Shown: one piece after another, positions 15,718 to 24,006 of the stretch
Layout: every line of letters begins with the position of its first letter
Numbering within the stretch: position 1 is the stretch's first letter
Assembly: GCF_030142075.1 (NCBI RefSeq)
Contig: NZ_CP126241.1
Coordinates: 186,001-250,000, forward strand
Length of the DNA stretch: 64,000 bases
From: Arthrobacter sp. zg-Y20
GTDB lineage: Bacteria > Actinomycetota > Actinomycetes > Actinomycetales > Micrococcaceae
Reading direction: 5' to 3'
Translations under genes and position numbers: made by a program
Notes under the pieces: model-generated
The model's input: only the letters and a program-made list of their open reading frames with translations
The model's database searches: none
What the model was told of the DNA's origin: nothing

Positions 15718-16229
15718 GAGCGGCGGAAACTGAACCGCAGCACCATGTCGCTTTCTTCCTGCGGCAGGAATCCGGCGCTCAGGAGCACCGATTGGGAAGC
15801 TTCATTGGTGGGTTCGGTGAAGGCCAGGACCTCTTCCACCATGGGACGGGTCAGGACGAACCGGGTGAGGGTGATCAGCGCCTCGGCCGCATACCCCTGG
15901 CCCCGGCAGGACGGCACCACGTTGTACGTGACCTCCACAGCCCGGTCCAGCGGGATCCCTTCGAAGCCGATGGTGCCCACCACCAGGGAGGTGGAGCGTT
16001 CACGGATCATGCGGATGCCGAAGGCAGCGGCCGCCGGAGTCAGCAGCCCGGCTTCAAACGCACGCCGGGCTGCGTCGTAGTCCGCGGGCTGCGGAAAGTC
16101 CGGCGCCCAGTCCGTCCCCCGGGTCTGGATGATCAGGGCGTCCACCTCGTTCACCGTCATCAGGTCCAACGACAAACGCTCAGTGGGGAGGCCGGCGTCG
16201 GCTGCGCGGTTTTCGGGGATTATGCTCAC
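15693..16229 (-). CDS. GNAT family N-acetyltransferase (RimJ/RimL-like)
   Basis: A 178-residue acetyl-CoA-dependent acyltransferase. The GNAT core is seen as VVGTIGFEGIP (beta strands), VTYNVVPSCRGQGYAAEALITLTRFVL with the R-G-Q-G-Y-A acetyl-CoA loop, then AFTEPTNEASQSVLLSAGF, the typical motif B of RimJ/L-like members. Substrate unknown. The 3' end overlaps the DUF1990 gene tail-to-tail by 25 bp. Confidence 0.88.
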   Translation of the reverse strand: MSIIPENRAADAGLPTERLSLDLMTVNEVDALIIQTRGTDWAPDFPQPADYDAARRAFEAGLLTPAAAAFGIRMIRERSTSLVVGTIGFEGIPLDRAVEVTYNVVPSCRGQGYAAEALITLTRFVLTRPMVEEVLAFTEPTNEASQSVLLSAGFLPQEESDMVLRFSFRRSQLSDTSR

Positions 16230-16292
16230 GAGCTAATTTTGCACGCTGCATGCGCATTTGCCCCCATCCGACGCCCTGAACGGTGTCGGACA

Positions 16293-16691
16293 CTACTTGT
16301 TTGCACGCTCATCGCGCTCGAAAAGCATTCGGAAACAGTTCGTTATCAGCAGGGGTGCCACGCCCGTGGAAACGGTGGGCTGATCAAGGCTGAGCGAACC
16401 GGCGAGCAGGAGGACGCATACGCCGATCATGACGGCCGCGTATCCGGTCCGGGACCGGTCCTGGGTGAGCACCTGCTCTTCGCCCCGGCTCCGGGCACCG
16501 GTCAAGAGCCATACCCCGGTGCCGACTGCGATGAGTCCGGCTGCGGATGCCAGCCAGGCGGAAATCTGCTCATCGCCGCCGGTGAACAGGTACGGCCAGG
16601 ACAGGATCAGGGGGACGGAGCCGACTGCCAGGCTCGCCAGCCCGCACAGCAGCCGTGCCCGCGCGGTCCGGGCCTCGAGTGTTTTCTCCAT
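16293..16691 (-). CDS. small four-helix membrane protein, unknown function
   Basis: A 132-residue hydrophobic protein. The start MEKTLEART was chosen because ten earlier residues form a polar, unlikely leader. Four membrane helices are visible, roughly residues 15-35, 48-65, 83-100 and 106-120. The polar loop between helices 2 and 3 has an RSRGEEQ stretch. I know no family for it. It lies downstream of purL on the same strand, behind the purL terminator. Confidence 0.65.
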   Translation of the reverse strand: MEKTLEARTARARLLCGLASLAVGSVPLILSWPYLFTGGDEQISAWLASAAGLIAVGTGVWLLTGARSRGEEQVLTQDRSRTGYAAVMIGVCVLLLAGSLSLDQPTVSTGVAPLLITNCFRMLFERDERANK

Positions 16692-16718
16692 ACCCCCGGA
16701 GCCTACATGGGGAACGTG

Positions 16719-16750
16719 CAAGGGCCCGGTGGAAGACCGCCGGGCCCTTG
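16719..16750 (-). terminator. purL operon terminator
   Basis: CAAGGGCCCGG (16719-16729) pairs perfectly over 11 bp with CCGGGCCCTTG (16740-16750). It starts 19 bp after the purL stop when read leftward. The U-tract is weak. Confidence 0.7.
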
Positions 16751-16768
16751 CTGCTCATCCGCGCAGGG

Positions 16769-19072
16769 TTAGCCGAAGTGCCGCGGCAGCGTTCCTTCGT
16801 GCGCAGCCTTCAGCTCGTCCAGCGGCAGCACGAAGTTGCTCTGGAAATCCAGCGCGCCGATCTCCGTGTCCACCACGCCGATCCGGGCGTACGGGAAGCC
16901 GCGGGCCGAGCACATGTCGTTGAAGCGCACCTCTTCGCTGCGGGCCACGGCCACCACGGCACGGGCCTGGGACTCGGAGAAGAGCATGGTGAACAGGTCC
17001 ACCCCGTCCCGCTCACAAACCTCGCCGAGCCCGATGCGGGCGCCGACGCCGAAGCGCAGCGCCATTTCGGACAGGGCCGCTGCGAGGCCGCCCTCGGAGA
17101 GGTCGTGCGCGGCGTCGATCATGCCGTCGCGGGAGGCGTTGACCAGCAGTTCGCCCAGCAGCTTCTCGGCCTGCAGGTCCACCCTAGGCGGCCGGCCGCC
17201 CAGGTGTCCGCGCAGGTTGGCAAACTCGGAGCCGTCCAGCTCGTCCTGCGTGGTGCCCATCAGGTAGATGGCCTGTCCATCCTGCCGCCAGCCCGACGGC
17301 GTGCGGCGGGCGACGTCGTCGAACACGCCCAGGACGCCCACCACCGGGGTGGGGTGGATGGCGACGCCGCCGGTCTGGTTGTAGAGCGAGACGTTGCCAC
17401 CGGTGACCGGTACGCCGAGTTCCTTGCAGCCGTCGGCCAGTCCGCGCACGGACTCGGCGAACTGCCACATCACTTCGGGGTCCTCGGGGGAGCCGAAGTT
17501 CAGGCAGTCGGTGACGGCCAGTGGCGTGGCACCGGCGGTGGAGACGTTCCGGTAGGACTCGGCCAGCGCCAGCTTGGCACCCTCGTACGGGTCCAGGTAG
17601 GAGTAGCGGCCGTTGGCGTCCGTGGAAATGGCCACACCCAGTCCGGTGGTTTCATCCACGCGGATCACCCCGGCGTCATCGGGCATGGCCAGGGCGGTGT
17701 TGCCCTGCACATAGCGGTCGTACTGGTTGGTGACCCAGGACTTGTCGCACATGTTGGGGGAGGCCATCAGCTCCAGGATGGCGTCCTTGACCGCGGCGCT
17801 GCCGAACGGGCGTTCCGCGCTGAAGGAGCTGGCCTGGATGGAATCCTGCGCGGCGGGCCGGGACATGGGGCGCTGGTAGACCGGGCCTTCATGGGCCACG
17901 GTGCGCGGATCCACGTCCACAATGGTCTCGCCGTCCCAGTCGATGATCAGCCGGCCGGTGCCGGTGACCTCGCCAAGCCAGGAGTACTCCACGTTCCACT
18001 TGTCCATGATGGCTTCGAACGCCTCGACGTTCTCCGGGGTCACTACGGCCATCATGCGTTCCTGGGACTCGGACATCAGGATCTCGCCCGGGGTGAGGGT
18101 GGGATCGCGGAGCAGCACGTTGGTCAGTTCCACGTGCATGCCGCCGTCGCCGTTGGAGGCCAGTTCCGACGTCGCGCAGGAAATCCCTGCCGCGCCCAGG
18201 TCCTGGATGCCTTCCACCACGGAGGATTTGAACAGTTCCAGACAGCACTCAATGAGTACCTTTTCGGCGAACGGGTCGCCCACCTGCACGGCGGGGCGCT
18301 TGGAGGGCTTGTCCGCGTCAAAGGACTCGGAGGCCAGCACGGAGGCGCCGCCAATGCCGTCGCCGCCGGTGCGTGCGCCGAAGAGCACCACCTTGTTGCC
18401 GGCGCCGGAAGCGTTGGCCAGGCGGATGTCCTCGTGCCGCAGCACGCCCACGGCCAGGGCGTTGACCAGCGGGTTGCCCTGGTAAACGGAGTCGAAGACC
18501 AGTTCCCCGCCGATGTTCGGCAGGCCCAGGGAGTTTCCGTAGCCGCCGATGCCGGAGACGATGCCGTGCACCAGCCGGGCGGTGTCCGGGTGGTCAATGG
18601 CGCCGAAGCGCAGCGGGTCCATTACGGCCACCGGGCGTGCGCCCATGGAGATGATGTCGCGGACAATGCCGCCGACGCCGGTGGCGGCACCCTGGTAGGG
18701 CTCCACGAAGGAGGGGTGGTTGTGGGATTCGACCTTGAAGGTCACGGCCCAGCCTTCACCGATGTCGACGACGCCGGCGTTCTCGCCGATGCCCACGAGC
18801 AGGTGTTCCTTCATCTTCTCGGTGACCTTGTCACCGAACTGCTTCAAATGCACCTTGGAGGACTTGTAGGAGCAGTGCTCGGACCACATGACCGAGTACA
18901 TGGCCAGTTCCGCCGCGGTGGGCCGGCGGCCAAGGATCTCCACGACCTTGCTGAATTCGTCTTCCTTCAGGCCCAGTTCAGCCCAGGGCAGCTCGGTGTC
19001 CGGGGTGGCCGCGGCGTGCTCAACGGTGTCGATGCGGAACTTCTTCTGGTCCGCTGCAGGGGAAACGGTCAT
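16769..19072 (-). CDS. purL: phosphoribosylformylglycinamidine synthase, large (ATPase) subunit
   Basis: The fourth step of purine synthesis: FGAR, ATP and ammonia to FGAM. This is the small-type PurL (767 residues), which works as a complex with PurQ (glutaminase) and PurS. Motifs include [35 protein letters not shown] (metal/ATP site), [15 protein letters not shown], the second ATPase-like half with [14 protein letters not shown], and [15 protein letters not shown]. The start ATG shares one base with the purQ stop, so translation is coupled. The arrangement purS-purQ-purL is typical for actinobacteria. Confidence 0.97.
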   Translation of the reverse strand: MTVSPAADQKKFRIDTVEHAAATPDTELPWAELGLKEDEFSKVVEILGRRPTAAELAMYSVMWSEHCSYKSSKVHLKQFGDKVTEKMKEHLLVGIGENAGVVDIGEGWAVTFKVESHNHPSFVEPYQGAATGVGGIVRDIISMGARPVAVMDPLRFGAIDHPDTARLVHGIVSGIGGYGNSLGLPNIGGELVFDSVYQGNPLVNALAVGVLRHEDIRLANASGAGNKVVLFGARTGGDGIGGASVLASESFDADKPSKRPAVQVGDPFAEKVLIECCLELFKSSVVEGIQDLGAAGISCATSELASNGDGGMHVELTNVLLRDPTLTPGEILMSESQERMMAVVTPENVEAFEAIMDKWNVEYSWLGEVTGTGRLIIDWDGETIVDVDPRTVAHEGPVYQRPMSRPAAQDSIQASSFSAERPFGSAAVKDAILELMASPNMCDKSWVTNQYDRYVQGNTALAMPDDAGVIRVDETTGLGVAISTDANGRYSYLDPYEGAKLALAESYRNVSTAGATPLAVTDCLNFGSPEDPEVMWQFAESVRGLADGCKELGVPVTGGNVSLYNQTGGVAIHPTPVVGVLGVFDDVARRTPSGWRQDGQAIYLMGTTQDELDGSEFANLRGHLGGRPPRVDLQAEKLLGELLVNASRDGMIDAAHDLSEGGLAAALSEMALRFGVGARIGLGEVCERDGVDLFTMLFSESQARAVVAVARSEEVRFNDMCSARGFPYARIGVVDTEIGALDFQSNFVLPLDELKAAHEGTLPRHFG

Positions 19073-19845
19073 TACTTGCCTCCGGCAACGAGCGAGTTGA
19101 GAACTGAGGAGAAGATGCGCAGGCCGTCGGTGCCGTAGCCCAGGCCCACCTCGCCGTAGGCGGAGGAATCCGGGCCGAAGCCCGGTTCCACGGCGTGCTC
19201 GGGGTGCGGCATCAGGCCGACGACGTTGCCTGCGGCGTTACTGATGCCGGCAATGCCGCGGCGGGAGCCGTTGGGGTTTTCGCCGTCGTAACGGAACACC
19301 ACCCGGCCTTCGCCCTCGAGTTCGTCCAGCGTCTTTTCATCCGCAACGTACTGGCCGTCCTGGTTCTTCAGCGGAATGACCATGCCCGCACCGGGCTCGT
19401 AGGCCGAGGTCCAGGCGGTGGTGTTGTTCTCCACGCGCAGCAGCTGGTCCGCGCAGGAGAACTTCAAATGGTTGTTCTTGATCATGGAGCCGGGCAGCAG
19501 GTGCGCCTCGGTGAGGATCTGGAAGCCGTTGCAGATGCCCAGCACGGGCATGCCGCCCGCGGCGGCATCCACCACCTTTTCCATCAGCGGAGCGAAGCGG
19601 GAAATCGCACCGGCGCGCAGGTAATCGCCGTAGGAGAAGCCGCCGGGAATGATTACGGCATCCACCGACTGCAGGTTCGCTTCGGCATGCCACAGCCCGA
19701 CGGCGGTGCCGCCGGCGATGGTCACGGCCCGGGCAGCGTCGCGGTCATCCAATGTGCCGGGGAAGGTGATCACACCAACCCGGACCGCCCGCAGGGCGTC
19801 ATTTTCAGGGGCGACGGAGAAGTCACCAATGAGGGGAGTGCTCAA
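19072..19845 (-). CDS. purQ: FGAM synthase glutaminase subunit
   Basis: Class I glutamine amidotransferase that feeds ammonia to PurL, 257 residues. The nucleophile is Cys105 in VLGICNGFQ, and the catalytic His-Glu is in [10 protein letters not shown] near the C-terminus. The oxyanion strand is [16 protein letters not shown]. There is a 20-residue N-terminal tail before the core VGVITFPG. The start was kept at 19845 because it lies two bases after the purS stop. The stop overlaps the purL start by one base. Confidence 0.97.
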   Translation of the reverse strand: MSTPLIGDFSVAPENDALRAVRVGVITFPGTLDDRDAARAVTIAGGTAVGLWHAEANLQSVDAVIIPGGFSYGDYLRAGAISRFAPLMEKVVDAAAGGMPVLGICNGFQILTEAHLLPGSMIKNNHLKFSCADQLLRVENNTTAWTSAYEPGAGMVIPLKNQDGQYVADEKTLDELEGEGRVVFRYDGENPNGSRRGIAGISNAAGNVVGLMPHPEHAVEPGFGPDSSAYGEVGLGYGTDGLRIFSSVLNSLVAGGK

Positions 19846-19847
19846 GG

Positions 19848-20102
19848 TCAGGCCTCCGGGAGAACTTCGACGCGGGTAACGTCTTCGATCACGGGGTTGG
19901 AGAGCAGCGTCGCGGCGGCGTTGCGGGCCTGCTCCAGGATTTCCGGGGTGACCTCCCCGTCCACGGTGAGCTCAAAACGCTTGCCCTGCCGGACGCCGGT
20001 GAACCCGGTCAGCCCCAAGCGGGGCAGCGCCCCGGCAATGGCTTTTCCCTGCGGATCCAGGATCTCGGGTTTGGGCATTACATCAACAACGATCCGGGGC
20101 AT
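19848..20102 (-). CDS. purS: FGAM synthase subunit PurS
   Basis: An 84-residue structural subunit that bridges PurQ and PurL and helps channel ammonia. The start [19 protein letters not shown] matches the family, with ACAGGAG nine bases upstream; a longer in-frame start would add 26 unrelated residues. The fold is the usual ferredoxin-like strand-helix set, with [16 protein letters not shown] in the middle. It is the first gene of the purSQL operon. Confidence 0.95.
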   Translation of the reverse strand: MPRIVVDVMPKPEILDPQGKAIAGALPRLGLTGFTGVRQGKRFELTVDGEVTPEILEQARNAAATLLSNPVIEDVTRVEVLPEA

Positions 20103-20224
20103 CCGGCAACTCCTGTGAGTGAAATGGGTGGCCGCGGACCCTGCCGTCTCACGCTGATTCAGCGCTCCGCGAGCTTGCACGACTCAGTCTAGCGGCGTTA
20201 CGCGCGTTACGTGGACGTGCCCGG
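20103..20224 (-). promoter_or_regulatory. purSQL promoter region
   Basis: The spacer before purS holds a TAGACT -10-like hexamer on the minus strand (about 20193-20198) and a direct repeat CGTTACG CG CGTTACG (plus strand, about 20194-20212). No purine riboswitch was recognised. The promoter is tentative. Confidence 0.3.
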
Positions 20225-20518
20225 TCAGGCCGGGATTTCCAGCTGGAACCCGCAGCGGCAGCGCAGCACCGTGGTCTCGAGCTGCACTTCGGCGGGGGCG
20301 TTCGCCGGCATGGATTCGGTGCTGACCGGTTCGAAGATGGAGAGCTGGCGGCCGTCGCGGGGCCGCATGGGTTCGCCGCAGTGCATGTACTCGGCGTCCG
20401 CGGGTTCGGCCAGGCCGCGTGCCCAGACCAAGGAATGCCCGATGCCGTGGCCGTAGAACTCACCCGGAGCGGCAGAGCCTGCCCCGGAGAGATCTTCGGG
20501 ACTGATTTCAATGGACAT
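20225..20518 (-). CDS. small hypothetical protein with Cys motifs (97 aa)
   Basis: Function unknown. The reading frame starts MSIEISPEDL and ends in LRCRCGFQLEIPA. A central Cys in YMHCGEPM and a terminal CRC pair could hold a metal as a small zinc ribbon with one non-Cys ligand. There is no signal peptide or membrane segment. It is upstream of purS on the same strand but separated by over 100 bp that seem to contain the purS promoter. Its own promoter region carries the AGTAAGCATGCTTACT palindrome shared with the divergent gene. Confidence 0.65.
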   Translation of the reverse strand: MSIEISPEDLSGAGSAAPGEFYGHGIGHSLVWARGLAEPADAEYMHCGEPMRPRDGRQLSIFEPVSTESMPANAPAEVQLETTVLRCRCGFQLEIPA

Positions 20519-20573
20519 AATACGAGACCTTCAAGTCAGGTCCGGACGGACAGTTCCATCGTCCAGAACGGAT

Positions 20574-20589
20574 AGTAAGCATGCTTACT
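20574..20589. promoter_or_regulatory. perfect 16-bp palindrome AGTAAGCATGCTTACT
   Basis: A perfect palindrome in the divergent promoter region between 20518 and 20670, followed by a second inverted repeat ATGCCAC-(8)-GTGGCAT around 20596-20617. It has the form of an operator for a dimeric TetR/MarR-type repressor; none is encoded next to it. Confidence 0.6.
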
Positions 20590-20669
20590 CATAATATGCC
20601 ACGAACCGCGGTGGCATGTACAGGCCCCGCCTGACGGAGACCTGGATCACGGGTGGCTACAGTGGAGCG

Positions 20670-21176
20670 GTGAAACTGCTCAAAGCACAACCGGGTACCG
20701 TCCGCCGGTTTATGAACATCTGGCCGCCGTTCGCCTTCACCGGAATCCGGGTCACCCGCCTGGATCCGGACTATCTGGGCGTTTCGGTGCGGCTGCGTGA
20801 GCACTGGTGGAACCGGAATGTTGCCGGTGTGCATTTCGGCGGTTCGCTCTTCGCCATGACCGACCCGTTCTGGATGATGCTCCTGCTGCACCACCTCGGC
20901 AAAGACCACGTGGTGTGGGACAAGTCCGCGGAAGTCGATTTCATCAAGCCCGGCAACGGCGAGGTCACCGCCGAGTTCACGCTGGCTAAGGCCGACGTCG
21001 AGCGTCTCCGTAAGTTGGCTGCTAACGGGGACAAGGTCCTTGAGTGGTTCTCGGTGGACATCACGGACAAGACCGGTGCGGTGGTGGCGCGGGTGCGCAA
21101 GCAGGTCTACATCCGACGGAAGCGGGAGAGCCGGGACGCCGTTGCTCCCGCCGCGGGGGACACCGCAGCAGGTTAG
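20670..21176 (+). CDS. DUF4442 (hotdog-fold, thioesterase-like) protein
   Basis: About 168 residues. GTG 20670 is taken as start, giving VKLLKAQPGTVRRFMNIWPPF; an earlier ATG would add an unsupported leader. Family features are FTGIRVTRLDPDYLGVSVRL, HFGGSLFAMTDPFWMMLLLHHLG, which covers the active helix of hotdog enzymes, and DKSAEVDFIKPGNGEVTAEF. Likely an acyl-thioesterase relative, but activity is not established for DUF4442. The Arg/Ala-rich tail is probably disordered. Confidence 0.85.
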   Translation: MKLLKAQPGTVRRFMNIWPPFAFTGIRVTRLDPDYLGVSVRLREHWWNRNVAGVHFGGSLFAMTDPFWMMLLLHHLGKDHVVWDKSAEVDFIKPGNGEVTAEFTLAKADVERLRKLAANGDKVLEWFSVDITDKTGAVVARVRKQVYIRRKRESRDAVAPAAGDTAAG

Positions 21177-21197
21177 GGGCTGCCCGGTTACAGCCCG

Positions 21198-21743
21198 TTA
21201 CAGGCTGCCGTTGGCCGGGCCCAGCAGGGCGGTCAGGTTTTCCCAGCGGGAGATCTGGCAGCCGTCGGTTAACGCGAAGGACGCGTCCACCGCGCTCCCG
21301 TTGACGGTCCCGGTTACATGGGCGCGCTGCATGCCGGCAATGATCTGCGTGCACATCATGCCGGCCTCCGGTTCGGCGAAAAGCGTTGCCCCCTGCCCGG
21401 CCAGCAGGGCACAGGCCGCCGCAGGATCGGGAACATTTGAGCCGGGGAGCGGGGTGGTGCCCTCGCACTGCAGGGTCCAAGTGTCAGTGGTGTTCTGGCC
21501 GTCCGCCATGAATTCCACCGTGAGGGAGGCTGCGGCTGCCTGACCGGGGACGGGGGCCGGAGCGGAGGTGGGAGCCGGAGCGGAGGCAGTTGGGGATGCT
21601 GCGGAGGGCGAAACCCCGGGAGTGGCAGAGGCGGAGGCCGAGCTGTCATCGCCAGGGGTGCCGGCGTTAGAGCCGCAGGCGGCCAAAACCAGCACGGAAC
21701 AGAGCAGCAGCAGGGGGAAGCCGGTGCGGCGGGGACGGATCAT
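21198..21743 (-). CDS. lipoprotein with subtilisin-inhibitor-like (SSI) domain
   Basis: A 181-residue secreted protein. The start MIRPRRTGFPLLLL gives a clear lipoprotein signal with lipobox LAAC. A Ser/Ala/Pro-rich spacer (about 25-75) follows, then a C-terminal domain with four cysteines in the SSI pattern: TLQC, DPAAACALL, GMMCTQI and DGCQIS. The segment before the last Cys contains HVTGTVNGSAVDASF, like the VTVxGxWxG strand of SSI. It is probably a surface-tethered inhibitor of a serine protease. The reactive-site loop is not confidently located, so inhibition is inferred. Confidence 0.75.
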   Translation of the reverse strand: MIRPRRTGFPLLLLCSVLVLAACGSNAGTPGDDSSASASATPGVSPSAASPTASAPAPTSAPAPVPGQAAAASLTVEFMADGQNTTDTWTLQCEGTTPLPGSNVPDPAAACALLAGQGATLFAEPEAGMMCTQIIAGMQRAHVTGTVNGSAVDASFALTDGCQISRWENLTALLGPANGSL

Positions 21744-21821
21744 GGTGAGACCTCCATCAGTCGGTGGCACCCAGCCTAGTGGCCCCGTCAAGCGGCGGAC
21801 CACCCAAATCGGCCCGCACGC

Positions 21822-22346
21822 TCAACCGGCGTAACCCGCTCCCAGTGCGGTCCGGGCCTGCTCCTCGAAGTAAGGACCCTGCGCCGGATAATAATCGCCG
21901 AACTCCGGCGCAGGAGTGCCGTTCAGTGCCGCTTTGAGCCGGTCCAGGTAGTATTCCCAGCCCGGACCGTAGCTGCCGGCCGCAGTGGGGTCGGCCAGAT
22001 GCTGGATGAATTCCATCCGCGTTCCGCCGGCAGCGTCCTGCAACCGGATCTCCAGGTCCCAGGCGCCGTCGTCGTCCCCGACCAGCAGCCGCAGCAGCTC
22101 AGGCGCCGCGCAATCCCGGACCTGCACCCGGCTCCAGGGCAGACCCTCTTCGTAAAGCATCTGCAGGTCAAAACTGCTGTTCCGGGCCGGGTGCCCTTCC
22201 CAGCGGCCGAACCACGCCGCCGCCTGAGCAGGATCGGTGAGGGCGGACCATATGTCCGCCGGGGGCACCGGAAAACCGCGCGTAAGGATCAGCTGGTAGG
22301 ACTGGTCTCCGGTGCGGAGGACCCGGCCGGTGGGCTCTGGCTCCAT
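21822..22346 (-). CDS. SRPBCC (AHSA1-like) domain protein
   Basis: A 174-residue protein of the START/Bet v1-like fold: LILTRGFPVPPADIWSALTDPAQAAAWFG at the N-terminus, a central set of strands (WDLEIRLQDAAGGTRMEFIQHL) and the C-terminal helix GPGWEYYLDRLKAALNG. These are typical of polyketide-cyclase/activator-of-Hsp90-like proteins that bind small hydrophobic ligands. Ligand unknown. Its first 58 bases overlap the end of the upstream gene in another frame, so the pair is coupled. Confidence 0.85.
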   Translation of the reverse strand: MEPEPTGRVLRTGDQSYQLILTRGFPVPPADIWSALTDPAQAAAWFGRWEGHPARNSSFDLQMLYEEGLPWSRVQVRDCAAPELLRLLVGDDDGAWDLEIRLQDAAGGTRMEFIQHLADPTAAGSYGPGWEYYLDRLKAALNGTPAPEFGDYYPAQGPYFEEQARTALGAGYAG

Positions 22347-23269
22347 GGCTGCTCTCCCAATTGGGCCAGCAGGTCCAGGATGCGGGCCCGGAGCTGCTGT
22401 GATTCCTCGGCAAATGCCCGTTGCGCGGCAGCATACTCCGCCCGCCCCTGCGGTGTCTCCACTGGAATGGGTGCATAACCCCAGTCCTCAAGGTCATATG
22501 GCGAGGCGCGCATGTCCATCATCCGGATCCGCCAGGACAGCTCGAAGCAATCCATCACCAGCTCGCTGGGCAGCAGCGGGACAAGCTTGTACGCCCATTT
22601 GTACAGGTCCATGTTGGCGTGCAGGCAGCCGGGCTGTTCCAGGTCCCGCTGGTTTTCACGGGTGGGGGTCAGTTCGTTCAGGGGTACGGCTTCGGGGGTG
22701 TAGAACCGGAAGGCGTCGAAGTGGGTGCAGCGGATTTTGCTGCGCTCCACCAGTTCGTCGGTGCCCTGCGCACCCAGCCGCAGCTGCAGGTAGTCGTGGC
22801 GGATCCCGTTGTCCTCGGACTTGTACGCCATGGCCCACTCGTGCATGCCGAAGCAGCCCAGCACCGGTTTCCGGGCGGCCGTGCGGGAGAGCAGCATGGC
22901 GGTAAAGGCCGCCGCTTCACCTCGTGCTGCGGCGAACCCGGCCACGTCCACCGTCACGGCCGGGGTGGCGCCGTCCAGTCCGGCCGCGGCCGTTTCGTCT
23001 GCCGTGAGGTTTCGGTAGAACTTCCAGCCCGCACGTTCGCGTGCAGCCTCACCGGTCAGGACGACGCCGGCGCCCGGGTGCCAGCGCAGCAGCTGGCCCG
23101 GCTTTTGGGAATAGTAGGTGAAGAGGAAATCTTCCACGGGGTGCTTGCGTCCGGCGGAGCGGCGCTGCAGGTAGTCCTCGGTGAAGGGGCGCACACGTGC
23201 TTCGTGCGCTGCCTGGCGAGGCAGCCACTGGTCCTGGGGGAGGACAACGGGATGGGCGGAAGGTATCAC
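22289..23269 (-). CDS. conserved protein often annotated as 3-methyladenine DNA glycosylase
   Basis: A 326-residue protein. The conserved N-terminal stretch reads HEARVRPFTEDYLQRRSAGR, followed by HPVEDFLFTYYSQKPGQLLRWHPG. Later motifs are GCFGMHEWAMAYK, IRCTHFDAFRFYTPEA, PGCLHANMDLYKWAYKLVPLLPSEL and WRIRMMDMRASPYDL. The actinobacterial family is commonly labelled 3-methyladenine DNA glycosylase in databases. I see no helix-hairpin-helix, so that function should be treated as unproven. The many conserved His, Asp and Cys residues suggest a metal enzyme. Confidence 0.65.
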   Translation of the reverse strand: MIPSAHPVVLPQDQWLPRQAAHEARVRPFTEDYLQRRSAGRKHPVEDFLFTYYSQKPGQLLRWHPGAGVVLTGEAARERAGWKFYRNLTADETAAAGLDGATPAVTVDVAGFAAARGEAAAFTAMLLSRTAARKPVLGCFGMHEWAMAYKSEDNGIRHDYLQLRLGAQGTDELVERSKIRCTHFDAFRFYTPEAVPLNELTPTRENQRDLEQPGCLHANMDLYKWAYKLVPLLPSELVMDCFELSWRIRMMDMRASPYDLEDWGYAPIPVETPQGRAEYAAAQRAFAEESQQLRARILDLLAQLGEQPWSQSPPAGSSAPETSPTS

Positions 23270-23396
23270 GCCTCCATTATCCTGCCTGCCGGCATGGACG
23301 TCGTCGGCATCTGCGGAGCGTCCGCCTGCCGCCGCCGGATCCTTCCCGAGTGATCATTAGTAGGATGTGAACGGAAGCCCGTTCGAAAGGTGCAGC

Positions 23397-23612
23397 ATGG
23401 TTGAGAAGGAAAGCTTCGTGTCCCGGTTCATGCGGACCACGGGCAAAGTGCGGCTGATCTTCGGTCCGGCGCAGCAGGGTTCCACCGAGCACCCCATGAC
23501 CGAGGAAAATAAGGCACTGCTCAAGGCGCAGCAGGAGCAGGAAAAGGTCATGTGGGAGACCAAGACCCGGGCCGACGGCAGCAGTTACATCGTCTCCCGC
23601 GAGCGTCATTAG
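23397..23612 (+). CDS. small hypothetical protein (71 aa)
   Basis: Start MVEKESFVSRFM, with AAAGGTG upstream. It is a charged, soluble protein with a Lys/Gln/Glu-rich helix (NKALLKAQQEQEKVMWETK) and the ending DGSSYIVSRERH. No family recognised. It stands divergent from the putative glycosylase gene and directly before the VanZ relic. Good ribosome site and normal codon bias support coding. Confidence 0.6.
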   Translation: MVEKESFVSRFMRTTGKVRLIFGPAQQGSTEHPMTEENKALLKAQQEQEKVMWETKTRADGSSYIVSRERH

Positions 23613-23631
23613 CCACTTCCTGGGCACCCAT

Positions 23632-24006
23632 ATGTGGCTGGTGCAGACCGCGTTCGCAGCGCTCGTCATCGCCTGGCCCCTGCTGGGGGCGTGGCTGATA
23701 CCCGGACGCGCGCGGCCCGCGTACTGCTGAATCTGTACACGGCCGCCATCCTGCTGCTGACTATGTTTCCCACTACCTGTGGCCATGTTCCTTGCCGGTG
23801 TCGGTCTGTCGGCACTGATCGAGGCGGTCCAGGCGTTCGTCCCCGTGCTCGGCCGCAGCTGCACCGCCACGGACTGGCTGGCCAACAGTGCCGGCGCCCT
23901 GACAGGAGCCGTGCTGGCGGCAGCCGCCCTGTGGATCCACCGGGCCCGCACCCGGCGGCGGCTACCCGCGGAATCCCCGCTCCAACCGGTTAAGCCGGAA
24001 CCCTAG
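23632..24006 (+). pseudogene. VanZ-like family protein, degraded
   Basis: Three pieces in two frames align with one VanZ-type membrane protein. Frame A gives MWLVQTAFAALVIAWPLLGA up to about 23706 and then stops at 23728-23730. The next frame continues as TRAARVLLNLYTAAILLLTMFPT (about 23700-23770). The first frame resumes as FLAGVGLSALIEAVQAFVPV (from about 23785), then TDWLANSAGALTGAVL, the VanZ C-terminal motif. Roughly 60 residues between FPT and FLAG are missing. Two frameshifts plus a deletion make a working product unlikely. Its last four bases overlap the stop of lysC. Confidence 0.7.

Noticed and set aside
16655-19138. 827-codon open frame on the plus strand opposite purL
   Set aside because: Antisense shadow of a high-GC gene; the His/Gly/Val-rich composition matches no protein family, while purL on the other strand is certain.
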